A stretch of 64,000 nt of DNA, taken from contig NZ_JASBQE010000004.1 of the NCBI RefSeq assembly GCF_029960785.1, forward strand, positions 62,001-126,000. Direction: 5' to 3'. Below are positions 32,589 to 41,995 of the stretch, in pieces. The stretch is from Polyangium sp. 15x6 (GTDB taxonomy: Bacteria > Myxococcota_A > Polyangia > Polyangiales > Polyangiaceae). The notes under the pieces were generated by a model. The model did no database searches, had not been told where the DNA came from, and saw nothing but the letters and a program-made list of their open reading frames with translations. Both the position numbers and the translations under genes were made by a program. Every line of letters begins with the position of its first letter. The stretch's first letter is position 1.

Positions 32589-33518
32589 TCAGGCGCGCGA
32601 TACGACCGCGGCGCGCTTCGGCTTGGCCGGTTCGAGGCGCGTGCGCTGGAGCCTGAAGAGCGCGAGGTCCTTTTGCTTCGCCTCGATCATGAAATCGCTC
32701 GGCAGCTCGAGCGCGGCAACGGCCTCGCGGTAATCCTTGGGATCGATGTAATCAGCGTGCGCGCCCGGAGGACCGTCCTTCTTCTGGCTGGCGAGGTGGT
32801 GCTTGGGCCGCAGGCCGAGCGGCAGCCAGGTCGTGTTCGCCATGCGGAAGAGCTCGTCGATGGGGACGACGGGATCCGAGGGCAAGACGGCATTGTGCAG
32901 CGGATCGGCGAGGAACGGCAGGCCGTGCGCGCGGGCGAGTGGAAAAACCTCGCGAGCGCTCCACGTGCGGTCGTCGTGCTCGACGGCGATGCGGCGGCGC
33001 GCGTCGTCGGGCAGGGCGTCGAGCATCCGGTGCGCGGCATCCATCGCGGTCGCCCGATCGGGCGCGGCCCCGCCGACGTGGAGCACGACGCGCGCCTCGG
33101 GGCCCTGGCCGAGCATGTCGAGGACGCGCGTCGAATAAAGCAATTCCTTCTCGGCGGCCAGGCGGACCTCGGGGCGCGCCGAGGCGAGCGAGGCGCCGGC
33201 GGGCGAGGGGTGCATGGACAGCCGTTGCCCCGAGCGCCTGGCGATCGCGCCAATCTCGTCGAAATCCCGCGCGAAGTGTTTCCACCAGTGGAGCTCGTTC
33301 ACGGGGTGCGAGGCGAGCGGGACGAGGCTGGAGCCGATGCGGAAGACCTGGATACCGTGTTTCTCGTTGAACAGGAGGATCTGTTCGAGCTCCGCGAGGT
33401 TCTGCGCGATGAGGTCGAGGAGGCGGGCGGGCGTGGCATTGGCGACGCGGCAGGTGTGGCTCGCGCCGATCTTCAAGGACAAACACTGGGCCACGTAGCC
33501 AAGGCGATGCTTTCCCAT
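32589..33518 (-). CDS. uvsE: UV DNA damage endonuclease UvsE/UvdE
   Basis: This 309-aa protein matches UvsE: RLGYVAQCLSL at the start, a TIM-barrel body with FRIGSSLVPLASHP around 60-74, VVLHVGGAAPDRATA near 140, IAVEHDDRTW near 170, and late metal-binding His residues (LRPKHHLASQKK). The enzyme nicks DNA 5' of pyrimidine dimers and abasic sites, starting repair without UvrABC. It is divergent from a DHH phosphoesterase (76 bp apart), which could finish such repair. Length is normal. Confidence 0.9.
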   Translation of the reverse strand: MGKHRLGYVAQCLSLKIGASHTCRVANATPARLLDLIAQNLAELEQILLFNEKHGIQVFRIGSSLVPLASHPVNELHWWKHFARDFDEIGAIARRSGQRLSMHPSPAGASLASARPEVRLAAEKELLYSTRVLDMLGQGPEARVVLHVGGAAPDRATAMDAAHRMLDALPDDARRRIAVEHDDRTWSAREVFPLARAHGLPFLADPLHNAVLPSDPVVPIDELFRMANTTWLPLGLRPKHHLASQKKDGPPGAHADYIDPKDYREAVAALELPSDFMIEAKQKDLALFRLQRTRLEPAKPKRAAVVSRA

Positions 33519-33594
33519 GGAAGCGAGCAACTAAGGCCAAAGCTGCGATCCGGGAGCCCTCCCGTGCATCCATTTCGAGCCCGATGGGTTTTTC

Positions 33595-34677
33595 ATGGGA
33601 GCGGCGGCGGAGAAGCGGATCGAGCAAGCCGAGGCGTGGCCCGCGGATCCCGCGGCGATGGAGGCCGGAAGGGCGCTCGTCCGGGCCCACGCGCGCGGGC
33701 GCTTCGCGCTCGTGCCCGACGGAGACGTCGACGGTTTGTCCGCGGGAGCGCTCGCGTTTCGAGCGCTCGAACGACTGGGGGCCGAGGTGGTGCCGGTCCT
33801 GCCCGGCAAGGGGGAGCACGTGCACATGGACGCGCTGCGAGCGCGAATCGTCGCCGCGAAGCCGGATGCGCTCGTGGTGCTCGACATGGGCAGCCGCGGC
33901 GAGCCGATCCTCCCGGGCCTGCCGACCTTGCTCGTGGATCACCACGCGCCCACGAGCGGTTTTCCCCCGGGCGCGACGGTCGTGAGCGCGTTCGGCCATC
34001 CGCCGGTGGCCGCGACGAGCCTGCTCGCGTGGCACCTCTTTCGTGAAGTCGCGGATGTGCGGGATTCCGCTTGGCTCGGGCTGCTCGGGGCGATTGCGGA
34101 CCTCGGGGCCGCGCCTTTGCCCGACGTGGTGAAGGGCATGATGGGCGGCATTCCGCGCGCGAGCCTCCGGGAGGCGATCGTGCTCTTGAATGCGCCGCGG
34201 CGCTCGGCCGCGCACGACATCGCGGCGGCGTGGGAGGTGCTCCTCCGGGCGCGGGAGCCGGCGGACGTGGCGAAGGGGCGCGTGCCGGGCGTGGACAAAC
34301 TCCGCGAGATCCGGGCCGAGGTCGCGGCGGAGGTGCAAAGGTGCGCGCGCTCGAGGCCGTATTTCGCGGGAAACGTCGTGCTCCTGCCCTTCCGCTCGGA
34401 GGCGCGCGTGCACCCGCTCGTGGCCCAGCGCGCGGCCGCGCGGTTCGCCGATCGGATCGTGATCGCCGCCAATTACGATTATTTGCCGGGCCGGGTGAAT
34501 TTCGCCATGCGGAGCCGCGCCGAGCCGGACCTGTTACGTTACCTGCACGGCCTCGGCGCGCCGCTCACCGGAGACTCGGGCCACGGGCACCCGGGCGCGA
34601 CGGGCGGGAGCATGCCGTTCGACGATTTCGATCGCCTGCTCGCGGCGATGGGCTTCAAGGCACCGCCGCGCCCTTGA
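33595..34677 (+). CDS. DHH-family phosphoesterase
   Basis: This 360-aa protein has the DHH-type hydrolase core: LVPDGDVDGLSAGALAFRAL near residue 39, LVVLDMGSRGE near 92, and TLLVDHHAPTSG near 110, which is the signature DHH motif. The C-terminal DHHA1-like domain ends with the Gly/His segment GDSGHGHPGATGGSM. Family members include RecJ exonuclease, oligoribonucleases (NrnA) and cyclic-di-nucleotide phosphodiesterases. The divergent position next to uvsE favours a DNA-repair or nucleotide-recycling role, but the substrate is undetermined. Confidence 0.88.
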   Translation: MGAAAEKRIEQAEAWPADPAAMEAGRALVRAHARGRFALVPDGDVDGLSAGALAFRALERLGAEVVPVLPGKGEHVHMDALRARIVAAKPDALVVLDMGSRGEPILPGLPTLLVDHHAPTSGFPPGATVVSAFGHPPVAATSLLAWHLFREVADVRDSAWLGLLGAIADLGAAPLPDVVKGMMGGIPRASLREAIVLLNAPRRSAAHDIAAAWEVLLRAREPADVAKGRVPGVDKLREIRAEVAAEVQRCARSRPYFAGNVVLLPFRSEARVHPLVAQRAAARFADRIVIAANYDYLPGRVNFAMRSRAEPDLLRYLHGLGAPLTGDSGHGHPGATGGSMPFDDFDRLLAAMGFKAPPRP

Positions 34678-34700
34678 AGCGTGTCCCGGGGCAGGGGAGG

Positions 34701-34730
34701 GGGAGCGCGCCCGCGGCGGAGCGCGCTCCT
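34701..34730. terminator. Stem-loop between convergent genes
   Basis: GGAGCGCGC (34702-34710) pairs with GCGCGCTCC (34721-34729) around a 10-base loop, between the ends of the DHH gene and the beta-helix lipoprotein gene. A G-U pair extends it. There is no T tract, so it may be a weak bidirectional terminator. Confidence 0.5.
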
Positions 34731-34742
34731 CCCGTCCATCCG

Positions 34743-36569
34743 TCAATCCTTGCCGAATCCCGCGCGGATGTACGTGATGGGCCCTTCCGCCGTGTATTCG
34801 TATCGATAGTTGTAGCGCGATTGCTTGCGCGCCTCGGCGATGTAGGCCTCGATCGTGGCCTCCTTGCCGAGCGATGCGTGATACGTGCCGAGCTTGCGCT
34901 CCGGATCCGGGTACGAGACCGCCGTATTCGTGGATTCCGTCTCCTTGGACTTCGAGACCCACTCGGTGAACGAGATGCCCGTCGCCTGCGGGCCGAATTC
35001 GAACCAGCTCTTCTCGGGCGCGCTCGAATACCAGCGGTTCTGGCCGAACGTCACGCCCGCGTTGAAGTCCTGGTTGAAGAACCGCACGAGCTCCTCGCCC
35101 CGGAGCGGCGACTGGAAATCGTTGGCCTCGATCTTCACGTTCGTGAGCGCCGTCGTGGAGAAGCGGATCCCGCCGCGCCAGTCGTAAACGATGTTGTTCC
35201 GGAGCGTGAGGTCCTTGATCGACTCGTCCGGCACCTGCATCGGGTCGTATTTGCGCGTGAGCTCGAACGCGATGTGATTGCCGCCCGCGCTCTTGTCGTG
35301 CGCGAGGATGTTGTCCTCGACGACCGCCGACTTGATGTTCCCGAGCTGGACCCCGATCCCGCGCGGCTCGGCCTCCGTGATATCGCCCGCGTCGTGCACC
35401 ACGTTGCCGGTCACCGTGCCCGTGACGCCGCCCGGGACCGGGGTCGCCGGGCCGTTCGTCAGGCCGTACGAGAAGCCGATGGGATTGTCGATGACGAGGT
35501 TCTTGTCCACGACGCCGCCCGCGCGCGCCTGCAAGCCGTGGCTCGCCGCGCGCGTCGTGATGTTGCCGCGGATCGTCACCTTCGAGCACGACGACTGGAC
35601 GTAGACGTTGTGGTTGTGGATCGTCGCGTTCGCGCCGGGGACGTCCGCATTCCAGCCGTTGTGGTCGAAGACGTTCCCTTCGAGCACGAGCACGTCGACG
35701 TTCGTCGCATAGAAGCCCTCGGAGTCGTCGAGGGTCTCGTTCGGATCCGGAGCTTCGAGCTCGTACGCGTCGACGATGACCGAGCGGCGCAGCCGGACGT
35801 TGTTGATTTTGCCCTGAATGCCCTGGATGCTCATGTTGCCCGTGTAGGATTGGATCATGAGGTCCTCGAAGAGCAGGTCGCCGCCCTGGGCAAGCCACAC
35901 CACGCCCTCGTCGCCCGCCGGGCCCACGAAATCGGAGCTGGCCGGGTCGCGGGTGTTCGCATGGAAATGGATGCCCACGAACGCGAGGTGCTGGAGCGTG
36001 GCGGCCGCGTCCGCGGAAAGCCCGCGCTTCGCGCCCGTCTCGAGCAGCGGACGCGCCACGGCGTCGCCGTACGTCGAGACGAGCATCGGCTCTGTCGTGC
36101 TCCGCCCCGACAGCATCCACGTGCCGAGCCCCTCGTTCCAGACGTCGCCGCGCTTCAGGAGCAGCCAATCCGGGAAGCCATCGCGCAGGAGTTGCTTACC
36201 CTTTGCGATCGTCTTGACAGCCTTCTCCGGCGAAAGGCCGTCGTTGTCGTCGTTCCCGTCCGAGCTCGATACGTAGATCTTTTGTGTGTCGGCGCTCTCC
36301 TCGAAGTTGGTCCATCCGACGGTCGGATCCCAGGGCGGACCGGCATCCATGCCGCCGGTCCCGCCGGCGCCGCCGAGGCCGCCCGCACCCCCGCTGCCGC
36401 CCGTGCCTCCGCCGCCGGCGCCGCCCGCGTTGGTCCCCGAGGAGGACGATCCGCTCGCGCCCGGGCCTGGATCCGTGCCGCAGCCCTGCGTGAGCGCGAG
36501 CGCCCCGAGGAGCCCCAGGAGCACGGGGGCCACGGCGAATGAAGTCGAACGAGAGATCTTCGCAAGCAT
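34743..36569 (-). CDS. Right-handed beta-helix lipoprotein
   Basis: This 608-aa lipoprotein begins MLAKISRSTSFAVAPVLLGL and has a lipobox before QGC; a Gly-rich linker covers about residues 38-72. The mature domain has many short strands with Asn/Asp ladders (VIVDAYELEAPDPNETLDD, GNVFDHNGWNADVPGANAT, ITTRAASHGLQARAGGVVD), the look of a parallel beta-helix such as pectate-lyase-like or DUF1565-type proteins. GGAGAT precedes the ATG. A polysaccharide-binding or -degrading surface role is likely. The 1426-codon open frame is mostly shadow upstream of this start. Confidence 0.83.
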   Translation of the reverse strand: MLAKISRSTSFAVAPVLLGLLGALALTQGCGTDPGPGASGSSSSGTNAGGAGGGGTGGSGGAGGLGGAGGTGGMDAGPPWDPTVGWTNFEESADTQKIYVSSSDGNDDNDGLSPEKAVKTIAKGKQLLRDGFPDWLLLKRGDVWNEGLGTWMLSGRSTTEPMLVSTYGDAVARPLLETGAKRGLSADAAATLQHLAFVGIHFHANTRDPASSDFVGPAGDEGVVWLAQGGDLLFEDLMIQSYTGNMSIQGIQGKINNVRLRRSVIVDAYELEAPDPNETLDDSEGFYATNVDVLVLEGNVFDHNGWNADVPGANATIHNHNVYVQSSCSKVTIRGNITTRAASHGLQARAGGVVDKNLVIDNPIGFSYGLTNGPATPVPGGVTGTVTGNVVHDAGDITEAEPRGIGVQLGNIKSAVVEDNILAHDKSAGGNHIAFELTRKYDPMQVPDESIKDLTLRNNIVYDWRGGIRFSTTALTNVKIEANDFQSPLRGEELVRFFNQDFNAGVTFGQNRWYSSAPEKSWFEFGPQATGISFTEWVSKSKETESTNTAVSYPDPERKLGTYHASLGKEATIEAYIAEARKQSRYNYRYEYTAEGPITYIRAGFGKD

Positions 36570-36711
36570 GAGTATCTCCAGCGCGCGCCCCTCGCCGGCA
36601 TGGCGGGGGAAGGCATTCATCTCACGGAGTTTCGCGTGGATCGTCAAGCGTCGTGGAGGTCGTTTCCGTGCGATACGAACTTCGGCGTCCCGCCATTGAC
36701 GCGGCAGGGTC

Positions 36712-36740
36712 TTGACGCCGCGCGTCCCCGGGTCTTCGAT
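36712..36740 (+). promoter_or_regulatory. Weak candidate promoter of the kelch gene
   Basis: TTGACG at 36712-36717 and TTCGAT at 36735-36740, 17 bp apart, precede the ATG at 36777. A second TTGACG lies 16 bp upstream (36696-36701). The -10 box matches only three of six bases. Confidence 0.3.
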
Positions 36741-36776
36741 GCATGCTTTCCGACTCGATCCAGGAGATCCACCGCC

Positions 36777-39740
36777 ATGCAATCGATTCGCCTCTGCAGG
36801 CGTGCTCTCGCCGTGCCGCTCCTCCTGCTCCCGCTCGGCGCTGCCTGGGGCGGCGCGGGGTGCAGCGGCGAGGAGTCGCAAGGCGCGTCGGGGAGGGCCG
36901 GGAGCGCCGCATTCACGCCCGGCGTGAGCCCCCGCGAGGCCGGGGCGCTGCGCGAGCGTTTCCCGGCGCAGGCGGCGCGGATCCTCGACGCGGACGCGCT
37001 CTTCGTGGGAAGCGACGAGGGTTTTTCCCCGGCGCCGAGCGGCGTGCAAAAGGCGCGCGTGGCGCGCTCGCCGGCCGTGCCCGGCGAGGCCCCGAGCGAG
37101 GGGACGCACACGGAGCCCAGGCCTTTGCCGAGCGGGCTTTCCATGCATTTGCCGCGTCGCGCCGAGGATCCGGTGCGCTTCGTGTTGCCCGGTGATGTTT
37201 CGGTGCACGTGCGCGAGATCGGCGTGGGCGGCGAGGGCTCGATCGCCGCCCACGCGGTCGCATACGAGCGGGCGGGCGGGACTTCGTTCTGGACGGTGAC
37301 GGCGGCGGGATACGAAGAATGGTTGTGGCTCGAACGGGGCGTCGCGACGCCGGATCGAGCGGCGGCCGCGTGGACGGTCGAGGGCGCCACGGTGCGGCAG
37401 GCGGGGGACGCGGTGGAGCTCGTCGATGGACGCGGCGTCACACGAATACGCGTGACGGCGCCGGAAGCGGTCGCGGCTTCGGGGAAGCCCGTCGCGGCGC
37501 GGCTCGTCGCGCGCGGCGAGACGATCGAGCTGTGGGTCGACGCGAACGGGGAGGAGGTGCTCGTCGATCCGGCATGGACGCCGACCACGGACCTCAATGC
37601 GGTCCGGGCCTATCACACGACAAACGTGCTCCCGAGCGGCAAGGTCCTCGTGGCCTCGGGGCACAATGGGATGAATTACCTGACCTCCACCGAGCTTTAC
37701 GATCCCGCCTCCGGGACCTGGACGTACGCGGGGCCCGTGACATACGGGCGTTCCGGGCATCAATCGGTGGTCCTCGCGACAGGCCGGGTGCTCCTCACCG
37801 GAGGCTGGGACGGCGGCTCGGATTGCCTCAAGGACACCGAGATCTATACGCCGACGACGAATACCTGGTCCCATGCGGCCCTGCTCGGCGTCGCGCGCTG
37901 CGTCGTCTCGCTCACGCTGATGGCCAATGGCAAGGTGATGGCCTCGGGTGGCATCAATTATAACCAGGCGGCGCTCGGGTCGGCGGAGGTTTACGATCCG
38001 AACACGAACACCTGGTCGCCGACCGGCCCCATGACCGTGCCGCGCGTCAACCACGCGCTCCAGGCGCTCCCGAATGGAAAAGTGCTCGCCATCGGCGGCG
38101 CGCCGACCACGAATTCGCCGACCTATGTCTCCGTGGAGATCTATGATCCGGCGACGAACGCCTGGACCGCCGTCGCGCCGATGGACGTGGCGCGCGCGCA
38201 GCACACGTCGACGCTCCTGCCGTCGGGCAAGGTGCTCGTCACGGGCGGGACGAGCACTTCGAATGGGGCCCTCGCCTCCGCGGAGCTTTATGATCCGGCG
38301 CTGGACACCTGGGCGTCGGCGGGCGTGATGAGCCATGCGCGGCGCCTCCACACGGCCACGTTGCTCCCGGGCAACCAGGTGCTCGTCGTGGGCGGGTTGC
38401 TCCCGGATAGCACGTCGTCGGGCACCGCGGACATCTACCATGTCGAGACGAACGACTGGACCCCGGCGGCCTCTCTCGTCAGCGCGCGTCATCGCCACGG
38501 GGCGGCGCCTCTCGGCAATGGCGCGGTCCTCGTCGCGGGCGGGCAGCACAACCTCGCGTACATCGGCAGCGCCGAGCTTTTCGCCGGCGGCAGCCTGCTC
38601 GGCGCTTCCTGCGCCGCCGCCCTCGATTGCCAGAGCGGATACTGCGTCGACGGCGTCTGCTGCGACACGCCGTGTAATGCCGGCACCTGCGATGCCTGCT
38701 CCGTCGCCGCCGGCGCTGCCGCAAACGGCACCTGCGCGCTGTTCACCGGCCCCTTGTGCGACGACGGCAATGCTTGCAGCCAGAAAGATGTTTGTCAGAA
38801 CGGCATGTGTGTCGGGAGCGACCTCGTCGTCTGTGTCCCGCCGAGCGACGCCTGCCACGTGCAGGGCACCTGCAATCCGCAGACCGGTATCTGCTCGAAT
38901 CCGATCGCGGCGGACGGCGCGCCTTGCAGCGATCAGAACGCCTGCACCACGGGAGAGGCTTGCCAGGCGGGGACGTGTATGGGCGGGAGCTCCGTGGTCT
39001 GCGCCCCGTCGGACGATTGCCACGAGGCCGGCGTGTGTGATCCCGCGACCGGCTGCTCGAACCCCGCGAAGCCCGACGGCGCCTCATGCAATGACGACGA
39101 TGCTTGCAGCCAGACGGACGTCTGTCTTTCGGGCACGTGTGTCGGGAAGAACCCGGTCGTCTGCCCGTCGAGCGATGCTTGCCATGACGACGGCGTCTGC
39201 AACCCGGTCACCGGGCAATGCTCCGCGAAGGTCATGCCGGAGGGCACATCCTGCGACGACGGCAATGCCTGCACGCAGATGGACACGTGCCAGGCCGGCA
39301 CATGCCACGGCTCGAGCCCGATCACGTGCGCGCCGCCCGACGATTGCCACGAGCAGGGCACGTGCAATCCCGCGAGCGGCGCGTGCTCGTACCCGGCCAA
39401 ACCCGACGGCGTTTCCTGTCCGGCCGGCACGTGCCAGAGCGGCGTGTGCAAGCCCGACGGCACGGGCGGAGGCGGAAGCGTAGGCGGTAGCAGCGGCGCG
39501 GGCGGCAGGGGAGGAGCAGGCGGCAGCGGAGGCGCAGGAGAAGGCGTGGGCGGCAGCGGCGGCCCGGGCGGCAGCGGCGGCCCGGGCGGCAGGGGGGGCG
39601 CGAGCGGGAGCGACGTGCGCGTGAGCGGCGGCGGTTGTAGCTGCACGACAAGCGAACCCACGGAGGCCGGCCTTCCGGCGGCAGCGGCGGCGGTCCTCCT
39701 CGGGTTTGCCTTGCGGCGGCGACGCGGGCGGGCGGGGTAG
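36777..39740 (+). CDS. Kelch-repeat and cysteine-rich surface protein with MYXO-CTERM tail
   Basis: This 987-aa protein starts with a lipoprotein-like or signal sequence (MQSIRLCRRALAVPLLLLPL, then GAGC). Residues 290-600 contain six to seven kelch repeats (YDPASGTWTYAGPV, LPSGKVLVTGG, YDPALDTWASAG), forming a beta-propeller. A Cys-rich region at 610-890 has repeated CNPxTGxCS / CDDGNACTQ units. A Gly-rich stalk leads to GGGCSCTTSEPTEAG, a hydrophobic helix and RRRRGRAG, the MYXO-CTERM pattern. It should be exported and fixed to the cell surface as an adhesin or receptor. AGGAGA lies 9 bp before the ATG. Confidence 0.88.
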   Translation: MQSIRLCRRALAVPLLLLPLGAAWGGAGCSGEESQGASGRAGSAAFTPGVSPREAGALRERFPAQAARILDADALFVGSDEGFSPAPSGVQKARVARSPAVPGEAPSEGTHTEPRPLPSGLSMHLPRRAEDPVRFVLPGDVSVHVREIGVGGEGSIAAHAVAYERAGGTSFWTVTAAGYEEWLWLERGVATPDRAAAAWTVEGATVRQAGDAVELVDGRGVTRIRVTAPEAVAASGKPVAARLVARGETIELWVDANGEEVLVDPAWTPTTDLNAVRAYHTTNVLPSGKVLVASGHNGMNYLTSTELYDPASGTWTYAGPVTYGRSGHQSVVLATGRVLLTGGWDGGSDCLKDTEIYTPTTNTWSHAALLGVARCVVSLTLMANGKVMASGGINYNQAALGSAEVYDPNTNTWSPTGPMTVPRVNHALQALPNGKVLAIGGAPTTNSPTYVSVEIYDPATNAWTAVAPMDVARAQHTSTLLPSGKVLVTGGTSTSNGALASAELYDPALDTWASAGVMSHARRLHTATLLPGNQVLVVGGLLPDSTSSGTADIYHVETNDWTPAASLVSARHRHGAAPLGNGAVLVAGGQHNLAYIGSAELFAGGSLLGASCAAALDCQSGYCVDGVCCDTPCNAGTCDACSVAAGAAANGTCALFTGPLCDDGNACSQKDVCQNGMCVGSDLVVCVPPSDACHVQGTCNPQTGICSNPIAADGAPCSDQNACTTGEACQAGTCMGGSSVVCAPSDDCHEAGVCDPATGCSNPAKPDGASCNDDDACSQTDVCLSGTCVGKNPVVCPSSDACHDDGVCNPVTGQCSAKVMPEGTSCDDGNACTQMDTCQAGTCHGSSPITCAPPDDCHEQGTCNPASGACSYPAKPDGVSCPAGTCQSGVCKPDGTGGGGSVGGSSGAGGRGGAGGSGGAGEGVGGSGGPGGSGGPGGRGGASGSDVRVSGGGCSCTTSEPTEAGLPAAAAAVLLGFALRRRRGRAG

Positions 39741-39818
39741 GCCGTTCCGTATGATAGGGTAGTGCCCAAACGCAAATTCCTTGACAAGCGCGGGTCACAT
39801 CGCAGACGGTGGCCCGCA

Positions 39819-41576
39819 ATGCGTCCGGACAATCATTTTACAAGGTGGGTTCTCCTCGCCGCCCTTCTCGGGGCCGGCGTGGGGGGGTGTGGGAACAAGG
39901 AGGGCGCCTCGGGGGGCGCTGCGCCGGGTGCTTCCGGCGCGCCGTCGGCCGCCGCGCCGGCATCGACGGGCGCGGCAGCTGCCGCGGGGGGAAGCGAGGG
40001 GGCGGCCGTGCAGCCGACGACGCCTCCCTCGACGAAGAGCATCCAGGTCAGCATCAAGGACCTCCAGCTCTTCCACCCGTACTCGTCCGAGCGCGCGATG
40101 CCGAGCGTGCGCGACAACGGCAGCTTCAGCACGCGCGACCAGAACTCCGCGTATGGCCTCGGCATCATCATCGAGGCGACGAACGACACGGGCGAGGTGC
40201 TCTCCGACGCCTGGTTCGAGGGCAGCCTGCGCTTCGTCAATGGCGACCGCGAGGTCGAGTGCAAGTTCAGCCCCGATTCGGTGGGCGACCTCTACAACAC
40301 GACCTACACGCTTCATTTCAACAACGTTCCCGACGACGCGAAGGCCGATCCGTTCACCGGCGAGAAGCCCTCGGCGTGGCGGAACGAGTCGAGCTCGACG
40401 AACGAGAGCGTCTGGCGGCCGGGGGAGAAGATCCGGCTCGTGTCGCGCAAGAACGAGTGCGAATCGATCGTGATCGCGGACATGCCGCCCTCGCAGATCC
40501 GCGGCCGCATCGTGGTCAAGGCGAACAAGGTGTTCGTGAAATCGTACGCCTCCGTGTTCGACGAGAGCGCGTTCGATCTGGCGCTCGTCGGGGACTCCGT
40601 GCGCATTCGCGACAAGGCGTCCGGGCACGTCGCCTTCGTGCCCGTCCGCGAGGAGGCGGACGGCAATCGGAGCGCGCGGTACAACGTCCTCACGATGACG
40701 GCGGCCAAGGACGCCTCGAAGGACGCCCCCTCCGTGCCGCTCTCGCACCTCGAGCTGCGGTATCCGATCCGGTACACGCGGGCGGACATCCTCGAGAGCC
40801 CGCCGCTCGAATTCGATCTGCCGCCTCCGTCGATGACCATGCAGATGGTGAAACTCCCGTCCGGGGAGTTGGTGCACGCCTCGGGCAACGTCCTCGTGTA
40901 CGTCAAGGAAAACAAGGTCGTCTACCAGGACATGGCGAAGGCAAAGCTGAGCCTGCTCGGCGTCTCGCGCGAGGACGTGCCGGGGTCGATGCCGGCGGTG
41001 ACGTTCACGAAGAACGAGCTCTCCGGCTCCGTGAAGAGCGCGACGCTCACCGATCACGTGGACGATTCGGCGCTCTCCAAGGGGCAACGCAAGCTCAGCG
41101 TGACGTGGAATCTGCATTTGCAGGGTGACGGCATCGACAGGCGCCTGCGTGTTCCGTTCGACATCGCGTCGAGCGAATACGAGAAGGCGGCCGCGGACCT
41201 GCAGAGGGTCGACGGCGGAGACGCCGCGGCGGTGGCGGAGGCGAAGGGGGCCGAGGCGAAGGCGAAGGCCGCGAAGAGCGCCGCCGAGACGAAATACAAG
41301 AGTGGCCTGAAGGGCGAGCGCGAGAAGCTCGCGAAGGCCTTCTCGTGCGCCGAGGTGAAGATCGCGACGAACCGCGGGACGAAGAGCCCGTCCAATGGAA
41401 AGGCCGTGGGCGAGGCATGCAAGGCGCTCGTGACGGGGAGCGACGACCTCGAGGTGACGATCACCTATACCCTCGACCGATACGAGATCCCGGTCGCGCT
41501 CGTGTACTCGCTCGGCGGTGATTTCACCTGGAACCCCATCGCGAGCGCGCCCCTGCTCCGCCTCGACGCGCGCTGA
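39819..41576 (+). CDS. Large hypothetical lipoprotein with coiled-coil region
   Basis: This 585-aa lipoprotein starts MRPDNHFTRWVLLAALLGAG with lipobox VGGC. A long Ala/Gly/Ser linker follows to about residue 75. The body is beta-rich with an extended Ala/Lys/Glu coiled-coil around residues 455-500 (AKGAEAKAKAAKSAAETKYK). Known relatives are only other myxobacterial lipoproteins as far as I can tell. No catalytic motif seen. A perfect TTGACA is 33 bp before the start. Confidence 0.78.
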   Translation: MRPDNHFTRWVLLAALLGAGVGGCGNKEGASGGAAPGASGAPSAAAPASTGAAAAAGGSEGAAVQPTTPPSTKSIQVSIKDLQLFHPYSSERAMPSVRDNGSFSTRDQNSAYGLGIIIEATNDTGEVLSDAWFEGSLRFVNGDREVECKFSPDSVGDLYNTTYTLHFNNVPDDAKADPFTGEKPSAWRNESSSTNESVWRPGEKIRLVSRKNECESIVIADMPPSQIRGRIVVKANKVFVKSYASVFDESAFDLALVGDSVRIRDKASGHVAFVPVREEADGNRSARYNVLTMTAAKDASKDAPSVPLSHLELRYPIRYTRADILESPPLEFDLPPPSMTMQMVKLPSGELVHASGNVLVYVKENKVVYQDMAKAKLSLLGVSREDVPGSMPAVTFTKNELSGSVKSATLTDHVDDSALSKGQRKLSVTWNLHLQGDGIDRRLRVPFDIASSEYEKAAADLQRVDGGDAAAVAEAKGAEAKAKAAKSAAETKYKSGLKGEREKLAKAFSCAEVKIATNRGTKSPSNGKAVGEACKALVTGSDDLEVTITYTLDRYEIPVALVYSLGGDFTWNPIASAPLLRLDAR

Positions 41577-41601
41577 GCTCGTCCCCTCCGGCTCTCCCGC
41601 T

Positions 41602-41901
41602 TCAGCAGAGCCGCTCGCACGGGTACTGTCCACGCACGTTCGCCAGGAAATACCTCCCCAGCGAGGGTGCGTGGAGCAGCCCGTCGTGCACCTCGGGGGG
41701 CACGCCGCTGTAGCGGTAGAGCCTGCCATCCTTGAATTCGAGGTCGAGCTCGCGCGCTTCGGGGTTGTATCCGACGCTGCGCAGGCTCGTCGACGTCACC
41801 GGGACGCGCGGCGGGAAGTCCTCGGCTGCCTCGGTTTCGCACGGACGAACCCAGTCCGCGGGCAAACCCTGATCACCGATGCTCGGGCGGCGGTTCTGCA
41901 T
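41602..41901 (-). CDS. KTSC-domain protein
   Basis: This 99-aa protein contains a KTSC domain over residues 36-98: STSLRSVGYNPEARELDLEF, DGRLYRYSGVPPEVHDGLL, then PSLGRYFLANVRGQYPCERL. KTSC is a small beta-barrel domain found in single-domain proteins and fused to lysyl-tRNA synthetase-like proteins; its role is not settled. The domain is complete. ATG 41901 is chosen as the first Met before the domain; its ribosome site is weak. Confidence 0.85.
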   Translation of the reverse strand: MQNRRPSIGDQGLPADWVRPCETEAAEDFPPRVPVTSTSLRSVGYNPEARELDLEFKDGRLYRYSGVPPEVHDGLLHAPSLGRYFLANVRGQYPCERLC

Positions 41902-41995
41902 GCAGACCACGTTCCGGGACGAACGTGCCCTGCCTCCTCCGTTTGTCCGCGGCTCTCCGGCGAACCGGGTTTGTCCGCTGGCGCCGGGCGGGCTG

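Noticed and set aside
36570-39023. Upstream extension of the beta-helix lipoprotein open frame to 39023
   Set aside because: The extra 800 codons overlap the kelch gene on the other strand and lack homology. The signal peptide and ribosome site place the start at 36569.
39781-39809. Sigma-70 promoter with TTGACA at 39781
   Set aside because: No acceptable -10 box lies 16-18 bp downstream, and the start codon follows after only 33 bp.
41589-41613. Stem-loop CGGCTCT/AGAGCCG as terminator
   Set aside because: It overlaps the last codons of the KTSC gene, has only a 7-bp stem with an 11-base loop, and no T tract.
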